Assembly (NCBI GenBank): GCA_003427395.1
Contig: BFEA01000003.1
Location: forward strand, 8,747,618 to 8,787,931
Origin: Chara braunii
Lineage: Eukaryota; Streptophyta; Charophyceae; Charales; Characeae
DNA length: 40,314 nucleotides
Direction of reading: 5' to 3'
Shown here: one piece after another, positions 29,479-39,369 of the stretch
How positions within the stretch are numbered: position 1 is the stretch's first letter
How the letters are laid out: each line of letters opens with the position of its first letter
Made by a program: the position numbers and the translations under genes
Notes under the pieces: model-generated
Database searches by the model: none
The model's input: the letters and a program-made list of their open reading frames with translations, nothing else
Told to the model about the DNA's origin: nothing

Positions 29479-29680
29479 GGCTATCTGACAGTCAGTCCTG
29501 CAAAGGAGTACTCAATGTTGTTCAGGGTTCCCTTCAGCCAATGGAAAGCAAGAGTGGAGTGGGTTATACTCTGTAATATGGTAATCCAACCTGCCAGTGG
29601 ATGGGGACGAGACCGATGCTCCTAAGAGTGGACAAGGAGTCAGGATCACCAGGAGCCGGAAAAAAAAAAAAAAAAAAAAA
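29479..29680 (+). mobile_element. Orphan LINE 3' tail (copy D) with poly(A)
   Basis: Contains CTGACAGTCAGTCCTGCAAA, GTTCAGGGTTCCCTTCAGCC, CCTGCCAGTGGATGGGGACG and GGAGTCAGGATCACCAGGAG, then 21 A (29660-29680). It corresponds to the last 190 bp of LINEs B and C but has no coding part. It starts right after another A13 run, so it is either a severely truncated LINE or a SINE sharing the LINE tail. Confidence 0.72.
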
Positions 29681-31526
29681 GACTGTGCCATGGACAAGAG
29701 GCCCATCCGAAAAAGGGCTTCATGTTCTTTTAAGGTCTGCAAAGGAAGGATTAAGGCCATAGCACACCCCACACAGAACCACCCACTCATCATGGAGAAT
29801 CAGAAAGGACAGCTACATCGTTTTCCTTGGTCGAAAGTTGGTCTCTAGGCTGCCACCCGATTGGCGGCAGGCAGATTTTGGGACAGTACTGCACAACCAA
29901 GAACCAAGGCAGCCGTCCCAAGAATGAAACAGATAGTCATCCTTGCTGCTTAGGGCATAGTGACTTTTTTTGCCTTTTCTTTTTCGAAACACTATGGCTT
30001 CCCTTAGCGTATCTGACCGCATAGGTAGGGTCGACTTCTATGTAGAACTTCCTAGTGTGAGTATGCTATGCTCTTAGAGTATGAGGTGACACCAGAAGGG
30101 AGCTTGACCTGACTGGGCAATCTGTGCAGGGAGGGTTCCAAATTGCCAGCAGCGCTCACAAACAAAATTGAATTTCATGCAAACCAGCCAGATAGTCTGC
30201 TGCTAAGGAGGACCCTTATTTTCCATTGGAAGAAATCTCCTCCTGCCTGCAAGAAATCTCCACTTGCCTGCAGCAAAGTCAGTGCAATCCCAACTTGTCT
30301 GATGCTGAAGTACATCGCAGTCGGCGTTTTGAAACCCTCTTGCCTGCAGCTTCCTAGGAGACGAGATGTTCTCCAAGCCGAGTTAGTTCACGACTTCCCA
30401 CAACACTCCAGACCACCAAAACCTAATGGCATCTAGTTGATGGGCTCAGCCCTCATTAACCCGTCAATCATTCAGATTGGGGATTTACGTAGGGTCGCTG
30501 AACCCCAAAACCGGTGCTGTATGGGCAACATAACCCCAACCACCAGGCATCATCTACCCATCCACAGATCCTTCGACACGGCGAAATCACAGAATTGCTA
30601 TTGCAACTACATTTGAAACAAAGTACTGTGGCACACACAACTTTTTACAAAGGGATGGGGTTCGAGAGGAGCTTAAGACGATCCCAAAGACGTGGAGAAC
30701 AGACAGACCACACAGACACAGGCACAAACACACATACGAAAGCTGTCGCGGTCACCACTTCCTTTGTGGAGTTGTGTTTAGTGGATACAAAACACAGACA
30801 GGGAGAGGGGACTTCCGACACAACCTACTTGTCGCAAGCAACCACTGATGCGTGTAAGTCAGTCTAATGACTGTTTGTGGAATCTAGCCTCCAAAATGAC
30901 AGGAGGTGGCAGGTGAAATATCGTACAGGTCCTACATTCTCGTAGCTGGCTTGAAGGTCACTACAACAGGGAGGACTTCGCCTCGGAAAAATATTCACGG
31001 ATAAGTTGCGATAACATCAAGTGGCTTGGTCGACAACATGTACTTTTTCTGATTCATAATCTGTGGGTAAAGTAAAAGGAGTCCCTCGTCCCACCCAAAG
31101 AAACAAAAAAGGGCACGGTGCAAAGAAAAAGAAAAAAGGAGACTCAGTCGTCCAAAAACAGCCTAAGGACTCGATAGCTTAAATCAGCACCCAGCCCACG
31201 GGGGCACAGAGGGGAAGTGTGCTACGGTGGTAGGCATCGCTCACCAGTTCCAAAGCTAGCTATCCATCCTGGCGATAGCGAGCCGGCCCTTGCTGTGTCG
31301 GGCGGGGGATGGTGAAACGAACGAGAGACAGCGACGTGACAAACTCACGCTGAACAGAAAAAAAAAAGGGGAGCCCCCTGTATTTGTCCTACCTGCCCAC
31401 TCACTCACTGACTACTGAAATCGATGTCATCCGGAAGGACGCGCCCGCCGATACGCGGGTGCATAGTAGCATACACAAACAAGACCACAGACACAGAAAG
31501 GGGTTGGGGGGGACAGAGAGAGAGAG

Positions 31527-31527
<1 letters not shown>
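29681..31527. other. Unassigned sequence between LINE tail and SUVH gene
   Basis: No conserved domain is seen in any frame. Small motif repeats (AGAAATCTCC.CTGCCTGC) lie at 30230-30275. The right part should hold the 3' untranslated region of the minus-strand SUVH gene. Confidence 0.4.

Positions 31528-31562
<35 letters not shown>
31528..31562. repeat. 35-nt G homopolymer
   Basis: Pure G run on the plus strand, 19 bp beyond the SUVH stop codon. It is able in principle to form G-quadruplexes. Its exact length is doubtful in any assembly. Confidence 0.9.
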
Positions 31563-31581
31563 CGGTAGGGAAAAAAGAACA

Positions 31582-34500
31582 CTAATAGAGAACGCCTCTG
31601 CAATCTGGTGCTCCGCAGTAGCAATTGCGGTGCCGGTGTGTGCCATCGGGTTGAAGGACGCTGTTCACTTCGTAGGCATAGTCATACGTGAGCTCGTGCA
31701 AAGCTGGGATATGTTCGCCGGCAAACAGGCAGATGTGCGGAAGCTCGAGATCATGGTGGTCGTGGAGGACGCACTGAACGAACATGTTGGGAGAGCAACT
31801 GTGGTTTGCGAAGCGTGATACGTTTCCCACCTTGGATGCATCCATGCAGAAGTCCACATTGTCGTCATAGCGATCTGAAAGCAGCTTGGCCGCATGCTCG
31901 TCCGTCTCATCTATCGTGGGAACGTCGCCCCACCTGCTTTGCGCCGAGTACTTCATTATCCTCAGAAGATCCAGATCAAATAGGTACTCGTCACAATCCA
32001 CTTTCTCCCCATCCGTGTCCTTGAGCACACGCCCTGCGTACTCGCACACAAACGACCCCGCAGGAATGGAGTCCCAGGACCGCAAGCCCCAGCCTTTGTT
32101 TTCCGTCTTGAACACCTCGAATCGGAACTGCAACCCCTGCTGCGTGGTCCGGTTCAAGCACTCGGGCCCACAGGAGCAATTGGGCCCGCACTCGTACACC
32201 ACACTCCTCGCCTTCACCAGCCTCGGGCCTCCAATCTTGACATAGGGAAAGGTTCCGCCGTTCTTCCTAGCACACTCGCACAGCTCCGCGTTGGTGCACT
32301 TGTCCTTACAACTGCAGCCCTTCTGCCGCACGTGGGGCACCAGTCCTGCCAACTCGATCCTCTTGGTGATGTATTGGAAGGGGGGGGGAGGGACAGGGGG
32401 GTCATCGAAGGTATTTACAGCCACGATCTTCCTCCGCTCGAGACCGTCGGCGATGTCTTCGCAGACCACGCCTGCTGGGGTGAACTTGACACTCTTCGGC
32501 TTGAACTCGACCAGGTCCGTTGTCAGAGGAGGCTGTGCCGGAAGCCGGTGCAACTTGAACTTGATGACTCTGAAGCCTGAGATCCCGACTTCTTCCCACG
32601 TGGACACGACCTCGTACAGACCATCGTAGGTGTACACGCGCTTGGTGAAAGTGTTGGGCGAGCTATGACCGCGAACCAGTCGCACCGGCTTCCTCAGCTC
32701 CATGCTGTTCCTCAACCCCTTGTTGCCCTTGGAATTCGGATCCTGGTCCTTGAGCTGGCACCTTCCGCCCGTGATATCATTGCCACCCTCCCCGGTATAT
32801 ACAAGTTCCTCTCCATTGTCCAGATCGTCCTCGTATCCTCCCGACATAACAACAGCCAGGGCTAATGTCACATCGTCCTGGACTCCTTGCTGATTGGTGA
32901 TCCGCACGACTCCAGTCCCGATCCCATTCATCCAATTGGGGTGCAAACCCACCACGCACATCTCGCATCGAGCGTAGAAGCGATCGCCCGGTTTGACACC
33001 TGGCACGGGACCAACTATGGGCCCCTTTGGATTGCGATTGACAACGGCACCGATATGTCTCATCTCGGAAAAGGCCTTGAGGTCAGGACGGGAAGCTTCC
33101 ATCTGGCTGAAGCGCAGGAACAAGGCGTTGAAATGCCTCAGAGTCTGCTTGACGAAGCGTCGAGCCTCCGATTCATCCAGACGGGTAAGATCAAGCACAC
33201 GCCCCCCCTCCCAGTGCCGAACGAGCTCATTTGCGTTCACGGACGAGCGTTTGATCAGGTGCACGTGATTGCCATCCCCGCCGCCGCTGCGCCCGTTTTC
33301 CCCGCCAGGCGGAGACATCTCGCTCGCGCACGCGCGCCCCGACGCAGCAGCTCTCGTGTCTTCTGCTGCTGCTTTAGCTGCCAGCCCCATCTGCAGCTCG
33401 ACCCTCGGGCTCCTGCGCAAGACTAAGCCTTCGCGGCGCAGCTTCCGCTTGCCCCACTTTCTGTTTCCCGGCCTCTCCGCCCTCCCTCCCTGCTCCACCC
33501 CATTACCCGCCACCGTCCTGCGCTCTGCATCCTCTTCCCCTCCTCTTTCCCTCGATCTCTCTTCAGGATCGTCATCCCGACCCATCACTTCCACCCCTTT
33601 CTCACGATCGCGCTTGCCTTCCGAGTCATCCCCGACGAGTACCGCCCTCTTAGCCGCGGACGGCGAATGCACGCCCGCGTGCTTCGTGCGCCGTGGCGCA
33701 GTTGGCATGGCCTCGCTGCCTCCATAGCCACGGTGCGCCGCCGATGTGCCTCCGCTAGCATGATACGTGGAGGAAAGAGAATGAGCAGCAGGAAGAGTGT
33801 CATCGCTCGGCCCAGCGTCGTCTTCTTCGCGGGCCAAACACCGCAGCGAAGCGCCCGGCGAGGGCGAGGATGAAGAAGGGCATTCTTTTCCTGAATAATA
33901 TTGAGCCCCCCGATCCTCGCCGTCAGACAGGTAGGTGATCGTAACATGACCTTTACCACCCAAGCGACGTGGAGAACCGACAGGCTGACGTGGCCTGTGA
34001 TGCGCAAGCGCCATCAGGCGCTGATAACTGCTGCGCGGAGTGGCGGCGGAAGCACTCCCTCGGGGAGGTGGTCGCACACAGCCAGAGGGGTGAGGAGAGT
34101 CTCGCTCGCCCTCCTCCGGTCGCTGCTGACCATTGCGCAAAGGCCGGGCTCGAACGCGAACAGGATGCGGCGACAGCGCCCGACTCAGAGGAGGAGATAT
34201 GGATAACCCCCTCCTTTCTCTCTTTCCCTCCTCAATCACCACTGCACCCCCACTCTTAGCCCTCTTTGAACTACGACGCCAATCCTCTTCTTCGATCTCC
34301 ACCAAGTCCATGTCATCATGCTCCGATGATTGACCCCCACCATGATCATTCTCGGCGTCCCCGCCGACACCCTCCTCCTGCTCGCGCCCTCCTTCCTCCG
34401 CCTCCTGCCCGCGCCCTCCCTCCTCCGCCTCCTGCTCGCGCCCTCCCGCCTCCTCCTCCTCACCCCCCCCTCGTTCACCATCACCTTCAGATGAGCCTTC

Positions 34501-35166
34501 TTGACGTTGACGACAGCTAGATGTAGATGGGGAATCACTGGAGCCATTACAAAGCGCAAGGGCAAGGGTAGTGGAAGGAAGAGCGGGGAGAGGACGGGGA
34601 GGAGAGGGAAAGGGAGAAGCCGAGAAGGGGAGACAAAATAAATGTATCTCCGTCGGACACGTGGCGCGAGGGCTAACGAGACCGGTTGTCTCGTTCGGTT
34701 CTCCTCTGACAGGGACTGGAAGACGTGGGGAATCTGCTGCGAAGCCGCGGCAAGAGCGAACACGCGATGACAGTACTTCAGAATGAAGCCCCCCCCCGTC
34801 GGACACGTGGCGCTCCATACAGGTCGGAGAGCTCGAAACCACTCCCCTCCGCGGCGGTGATAGAGGAGCTGATGGGGAGGGGGAGGCTAATAGCCGCGAC
34901 CTTCTCCCGCCATTAGACGCGCTTATTGTCTCCCAATGCTGCGAAGCTTGTTGGTCGACCGCGTGGTAGGGAGAAGGGGACACCCGCGATCTTGTCCCTT
35001 CCCTTTCTGACGCCAGTGGCAGAGATAGCCGTCGCGTTTGCTGTTCTGTCCAGTTCTCCGGCCCCACTTCTCGAACCTCTTCATCATCGTCTGAATCCAA
35101 GTCAACAATCACCGCACCTGCTGGCGGGGTGAAAACACCCGATCGCCCCCCCACGCTAGTGGCCAT
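31582..35166 (-). CDS. SUVH: SUVH-type histone H3K9 methyltransferase (SRA-SET)
   Basis: A single 1194-codon frame without introns. The N-terminal 700 residues are mostly disordered, with an acidic Glu/Gly-rich repeat near residues 230-290. The SRA (YDG) domain spans about 715-875, with MSGGYEDDLDNGEELVYTGE, PVRLVRGHSS and the naming motif YDG at 847-849. The pre-SET zinc cluster runs about 951-1003 (CSCKDKC...CEC...CGPNCSCGPEC). SET covers about 1014-1167, with NKGWGLRSWDSIPAGSFVCE, RFANHSCSPN and ELTYDY. Post-SET is CYCGAPDCRGVLY at the end. All key motifs are intact. The family binds methylated DNA through SRA and methylates H3 lysine 9 in the nucleus, sustaining non-CG methylation and transposon silencing. 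Arabidopsis SUVH5/6 are about 790 residues, so this one is extended at the N terminus. The start is the ATG at 35166. Confidence 0.93.
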   Translation of the reverse strand: MATSVGGRSGVFTPPAGAVIVDLDSDDDEEVREVGPENWTEQQTRRLSLPLASEREGTRSRVSPSPYHAVDQQASQHWETISASNGGRRSRLLASPSPSAPLSPPRRGVVSSSPTCMERHVSDGGGLHSEVLSSRVRSCRGFAADSPRLPVPVRGEPNETTGLVSPRATCPTEIHLFCLPFSASPFPSPPRPLPALPSTTLALALCNGSSDSPSTSSCRQRQEGSSEGDGERGGGEEEEAGGREQEAEEGGRGQEAEEGGREQEEGVGGDAENDHGGGQSSEHDDMDLVEIEEEDWRRSSKRAKSGGAVVIEEGKRERRGLSISPPLSRALSPHPVRVRARPLRNGQQRPEEGERDSPHPSGCVRPPPRGSASAATPRSSYQRLMALAHHRPRQPVGSPRRLGGKGHVTITYLSDGEDRGAQYYSGKECPSSSSPSPGASLRCLAREEDDAGPSDDTLPAAHSLSSTYHASGGTSAAHRGYGGSEAMPTAPRRTKHAGVHSPSAAKRAVLVGDDSEGKRDREKGVEVMGRDDDPEERSRERGGEEDAERRTVAGNGVEQGGRAERPGNRKWGKRKLRREGLVLRRSPRVELQMGLAAKAAAEDTRAAASGRACASEMSPPGGENGRSGGGDGNHVHLIKRSSVNANELVRHWEGGRVLDLTRLDESEARRFVKQTLRHFNALFLRFSQMEASRPDLKAFSEMRHIGAVVNRNPKGPIVGPVPGVKPGDRFYARCEMCVVGLHPNWMNGIGTGVVRITNQQGVQDDVTLALAVVMSGGYEDDLDNGEELVYTGEGGNDITGGRCQLKDQDPNSKGNKGLRNSMELRKPVRLVRGHSSPNTFTKRVYTYDGLYEVVSTWEEVGISGFRVIKFKLHRLPAQPPLTTDLVEFKPKSVKFTPAGVVCEDIADGLERRKIVAVNTFDDPPVPPPPFQYITKRIELAGLVPHVRQKGCSCKDKCTNAELCECARKNGGTFPYVKIGGPRLVKARSVVYECGPNCSCGPECLNRTTQQGLQFRFEVFKTENKGWGLRSWDSIPAGSFVCEYAGRVLKDTDGEKVDCDEYLFDLDLLRIMKYSAQSRWGDVPTIDETDEHAAKLLSDRYDDNVDFCMDASKVGNVSRFANHSCSPNMFVQCVLHDHHDLELPHICLFAGEHIPALHELTYDYAYEVNSVLQPDGTHRHRNCYCGAPDCRGVLY

Positions 35167-35247
35167 AAGGACCTGTCTTCACTTCTCCTTACCACTTCTC
35201 CTATAGCCCCCCCTCTGCTCCCCCTCGTGTTATCCCTCCTCCTCTCC

Positions 35248-35248
<1 letters not shown>

Positions 35249-35304
<56 letters not shown>
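35249..35304. repeat. 56-nt C homopolymer upstream of SUVH
   Basis: Pure C run on the plus strand (G run on the coding strand), 83 bp ahead of the SUVH start codon and thus in its presumed 5' untranslated region or promoter. Confidence 0.92.
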
Positions 35305-35307
<3 letters not shown>

Positions 35308-36325
35308 CCCGCCCCCTTCCTTCTTCTACTTCTGATTTAGATTCCGATTCCGATTCTTAATTCTTGGCCAACTACTGCGACAATCTCATTACCAATAACT
35401 ACTTCGCTCTCCTTCCTCTTTTCCTCCTCAGTCGCCACCTCCTTCTGCCACTAACTCCACTCTTCTTCCTTCTCTTCCTCTTCCCTGATGTACATCCTCC
35501 TATATTATTCTCTCCCTCCCCCTGCTCCTCCTATGTTTACCCCCTATTCCTGGTTTTCATTAGGCTTAACAATGCTCACATAGGGATTTTGCTGGATGCA
35601 CGTGAACATGCGGACCACCAGATCGAGGCGAACGTCTCTGTGATATGCCCTTATTCTACTGCTCCTTCCTCTTCTTCTCCTTCTACTTCCTCCTCTTCTT
35701 CTTCTTGTTCTTCTTCTTCTTTGTTCTTCTTCTCTCGGCTTCCTCCTGTTTATCCTGCCTTCTCTTTTCCTCAATAACTGTCACTCTGCCAAGACACTCA
35801 ACTTCCCATCCAACAACGATTCCATCACCCACCAACAACGACTTCTTCTCGCTCTCTCCCTCTTCCAGTTGCTTCTACTTTAGGTTCAGGCCAAAACTCC
35901 CGAATACGTCACCCATTCAATCCCCTCCTCCATTCCAGCGTCACACTCCGCCTTCTCGCCATATAATCCCGACTCGATAGCTCCGCTCACTCGTCTCCGT
36001 TCCCGTCTGTCTTTCCGTCTTATCCCTTTATCCCCTTCTTTTTTCTCGTCGTACCCCCTCGACTGTCTGCTTCTCTCGTCTCTTCTTTATTCCATCTCGC
36101 AATATCTTCTATCCTCTTGTCATTATATCATCTATACACTTATCTCTCTGCTCGCCTATTTCCTGTTCCCGTCTTTCTCCCTGTCTCTCCACACCCATCT
36201 GCTACTCTCTCTCCTCTCCAGTCTGCTCCTCTCTTCCCCTCCTCCATGTCCTCACACCTCTCATGTCCAAACATCGCCTCTCTTTTCTCCTTACCGCCTT
36301 TCATCTGATGATGAACCCTGCCATT
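35305..36325. promoter_or_regulatory. Pyrimidine-rich upstream region of SUVH
   Basis: About 1 kb, strongly CT-rich on the plus strand, with TTC/CTT clusters at 35660-35730. Leu/Ser/Phe-rich frames through it are composition artefacts. By position it is the likely promoter region of the minus-strand SUVH gene. No TATA box could be assigned. Confidence 0.4.
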
Positions 36326-37773
36326 GCCCGCGAATGGTGGTAAAACATCCAGCTTCCTGGAAACGCGGCGGCGGCGCGCATACGAGTAAGAGCGGGAAGC
36401 AGAGGTCAAGAATGTCGAATCTGCATCTCCCTGCCGCAGTTCTGCTGTACTGAATGAAGAATCAACCCCGTCTCTCTTGCACAGGGATGGCAAAAATGGC
36501 AACGCTGAAAGCTGGAGAGATGGCGGAAGGCGAACGAGGAGTGGGCATGGACCTCGGGAACCCACAGAGAAGAAGAGCAGACAGCGGGAAAAACGGGGAG
36601 CAGGGATGGGAGGCGGCAGGAGGAGGAGGAGGATAGAGGCAGAGAGCAAAGAGAAGAGGGGGAGGCAAGGAATACCGAGGAGGGGGAAACCCAGGAAGAA
36701 AGAAGCGATAGAGACAGAGAAGAGGGAGAGGGGAAGGAAGACCGAGGAGCAAACCGAGGAAGAAAGAAGCGACGGAGACGGCGCGAGCTATGTAGAGGGA
36801 AGAGGCGCGCCGCGGGAAGGAGACGTCACGGTCGCCTGGAGAAGGCGGGGCGGGAAAAGGGAGGGAGGAGGAGAAGGAGAAGGAGAAGGAGAGGAGAGAA
36901 CAAGCGCCGTGTCCCGCGAGGTCGGCCAGTAAGCGATCGCGAACGGGATTACCAGCAGCAAGGGATCGGGAAAGATGTGGCCCCGCAGAGGGAGAAAGAG
37001 GCAGCTGGACAGATCAATGGGCCGAATAGTCGTGCGTGTTCAGCGTTCAGCACCCATTCAGCAGTGCGTGGTTTTTGCCCGCGAGTGGTGGCGGAACATC
37101 AACCTTCCTGGAAACGCGGCGGCGCGAAGACGAACGGACCAGAGCCTTCAGACCAATTCCCCAATGGCCAGGGTAATCGTACGAGTACGGGCGGGAAGCA
37201 GAGGTCAAGAATGTCGAATCTACATCTCCCTGCCGCAGTTCTGCTGTACTGAATGAAGAATCAACCCCGTCTCTCTTGCACAGGGATGGCAAAAATGGCA
37301 ACGCTCAGAGCTGGAGAGATGGCGGAAGGCGAACGAGGAGAGGGCATGGAACTCGGGAAGCCAGAGAGGCAGAGTAACGGCGGGGAAAATAATGCAGGGC
37401 GAAGGCGGGAGACACAGACCCAAGAGAGAAGAGGGAGGAGGCAAGGTAGACCGAGGAGGAAACCGAGGAAGAAAGAAGCGATGGAGACGGCGCGAGCAAC
37501 GCAGAGGCCAGAGGCCAGAGGCGCTCCGCATGAGGGAGACGTCACGGTCGCCTGGAGAAGGCGGGGCGGGAAAGGGAAGGGAGGAGGAGGGGAAGGAGAG
37601 GAGAGAACAAGCGCCGTGTCCCGCGAGGTCGGCCAGTAAGCGATTGCAAACGGGACTACAGCAGCAAGCGATCGGGATAGGTGGGGCCCGGCAGAGGGAG
37701 AGAGAAGCAGTGGGACAGATCGATGGGCCGATGAGTCGGGCGTGTCCAACGTTCGACACCCATTCAGTGGTTT
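36326..37773. repeat. 751-bp tandem duplication (two copies)
   Basis: Copy 1 spans 36326-37076 and copy 2 about 37077-37773. Both begin GCCCGCGARTGGTGG and share CTTCCTGGAAACGCGGCGGC, AAGCAGAGGTCAAGAATGTC, ATGGCAAAAATGGCAACGCT, GACGTCACGGTCGCCTGGAG and AAGCGCCGTGTCCCGCGAGG. Both contain a pyrimidine-rich CTCTCTTGCACAG followed by GGATGGCAAAAATGGC. That resembles a 3' splice site before a short open frame (MAKMATLxAGEMAEGERG), but the downstream frames differ between copies by indels. Confidence 0.85.
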
Positions 37774-38023
37774 GCGAATTTTTTTTTTGAAATAAACTGT
37801 CCCGTATGGGAGACGGCCCCTCCTCGTTGAAGGCCGTTGCCCAGTTCAAACCACCGGTACTTACCCAGCCTCATTTCACCGACGCTCGGCTTACGGAACC
37901 GTTGTGCGGGAATCTGGTATTGGGTGGGAATCAAGTGTCTTGATGAAATGGCTTTTGCGGGTCTAAGCCTCAACCCCCGCCCACTGCTTGCCTTTCTTTT
38001 TAGGAGGGTAAGTCCCAAAATCT
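37774..38023. other. Unassigned spacer
   Basis: A T9 run and then about 230 bp with no recognised gene or repeat. Confidence 0.4.
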
Positions 38024-38270
38024 ATTCGCAGCCCGTCAGGGGTGCGTTTTCCCCCCCTGAGACATTTTCGTCGTCCTCCTTTATACGGGTCGTTGATTCG
38101 GGCTCGTTTGGTCGTTGGAAGGTTCGAAAAATTTGCAACCTGTTCGCATCCCGTCAGGGGTGCGTTTGCCCCCCCCGAGACAGTTCCCCCCGAGACATTT
38201 TGGTCATCCTTCCTTATACAGGTCGTTGATTCGAGCTTGTTTGGTGGTTGGAAGGTTTGAAAAATGCAGG
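38024..38270. repeat. 118-bp tandem duplication
   Basis: Copies at 38024-38141 and 38142-38270 share CCCGTCAGGGGTGCGTTT, CCGAGACA/CTGAGACA, CTTTATACGGGTCGTTGATT (CTTATACAGG in copy 2) and GGTTGGAAGG. Copy 2 has a small internal repeat of CCCCCCGAGACA. Confidence 0.9.
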
Positions 38271-38301
38271 CAGGTGCAGGCACGACACTTTGAGGGGTGG
38301 T

Positions 38302-38505
38302 GGCAGTTTCTTTGCAAAATGCGGGACTCGTAGCTGCCCGTAGGACCGCGCGCTGGGTTTTGGTCGAAACGGTGGCAAAGCAGCGGCAGGGTGGATCTTT
38401 TTTTTGGGGGGGGCAGTTTCTTTGAAAAATCCGGGACCGGTAGCTGCCCGTGAGACCGCTCGCTGGTTTTTGGTCGAAATGGTGGCAAAGCAGCGGCAGG
38501 GTGGA
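38302..38505. repeat. 110-bp tandem duplication
   Basis: Two copies of a 94-bp core (38302-38395 and 38412-38505), beginning GGCAGTTTCTTTG and ending GGTGGCAAAGCAGCGGCAGG, separated by a T/G-rich spacer. Confidence 0.92.
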
Positions 38506-38678
38506 AAAGTGGAAAAGTCTGAATCAGAAAGAGCGCGGCCTTGGCCGCAGGTTGAAAAGACATACCTGCATTGCATTTGCAAGAGCAAACAGATGTGTCT
38601 GAACGTGGACGTATTCAACGCCGTACAGGTTCAACGCCCGATTGAGCGAGTCACATGTAGCAAAACAACTTTTTATTT

Positions 38679-38741
38679 ATTGTCTACCGCGTGGGGGCAG
38701 GGAACGCAGCCCTAAGATAGCCAAATCAATGAGACTAAGAG
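38679..38741. repeat. 63-bp direct repeat, copy 1
   Basis: Starts ATTGTCTACCGCGTGGG and ends AATCAATGAGACTAAGAG. It matches 40252-40314 at 60 of 63 positions. Confidence 0.9.
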
Positions 38742-38749
38742 CTAACACA

Positions 38750-38751
38750 AA

Positions 38752-38803
<52 letters not shown>

Positions 38804-38940
38804 TCCATTTACTGTTATGAGTGTGGGAGAGAGAAAGAAATAGAGAGAGAGGGAAGGGGAGGCCTACCAGAGAGAGAGAGAGAGGGGGGGGGCGGGGACT
38901 ACTCTAGAGAGAGAGAGAGCGGGGGGGGCGGGGACTACTC

Positions 38941-38975
<35 letters not shown>
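38750..38975. repeat. GA microsatellites with a G-rich 54-bp motif repeat
   Basis: Several GA tracts. Between 38870 and 38965 the unit GAGAGAG...GGGGGGGCGGGGACTACT then CTAGAGAG occurs twice in tandem. Confidence 0.9.
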
Positions 38976-38979
<4 letters not shown>

Positions 38980-39173
38980 AATGGCAAAATTAAATATGGG
39001 TCAAGTTGCGCCCGCGATCTATTTTGCAGTTGGAATGATTTTTTTTAATTTATTGGCCCAGGCATGGCTGAGTGGCAAAAATGAAAAATGTGCCGAATCG
39101 GTGCGACGATTACTTCGCAGTGTAAATAATTTTTTTTAAATGTTCTATTATTATTTCTGGAAATAACACAACC

Positions 39174-39335
39174 TTTTTTTTTTTTTTTTTTTTTTTTGAA
39201 AGGCCCTTGTGCAAGACCTCTATTCTGGTGGTGGTAAGAGAACCACCGGGATTGAGGTTTTGCCAAGCGGGCCGCTCCATCTATTGGTGGGGAGCAACAC
39301 CTGTTGGAAACCGGGTCCAGCGTCCCATGAATACA
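39174..39335 (-). mobile_element. Short poly(A)-tailed repeat, copy 3 (inverted)
   Basis: A 24-nt T run (39174-39197) is the poly(A) of a minus-strand copy. The body on the plus strand ends GGGGAGCAACACCTGTTGGA then AACCGGGTCCAGCGTCCCAT, the complement of the body at 26163. The CTCTTACCA block is also kept. Fragments of the same end (CCGGGTCCAGCGTCCCAT) recur at about 39385 and 39537. Confidence 0.7.
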
Positions 39336-39369
39336 TCTTTGCCACACAGTACATCAATGAAAGTGACGC

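Noticed and set aside
31886-34786. Plus-strand open frames opposite the SUVH gene
   Set aside because: They are shadows of the conserved minus-strand SET/SRA coding sequence and GC-rich N-terminal region.
35364-35777. Leu/Phe/Ser-rich open frames that look like membrane proteins
   Set aside because: They are produced by the CTT/TTC-rich composition. Overlapping frames on both strands are equally open, and no start context or domain is present.
38642-38980. Arg/Glu-rich frame across GA repeats
   Set aside because: GA microsatellite artefact; no non-repetitive coding content.
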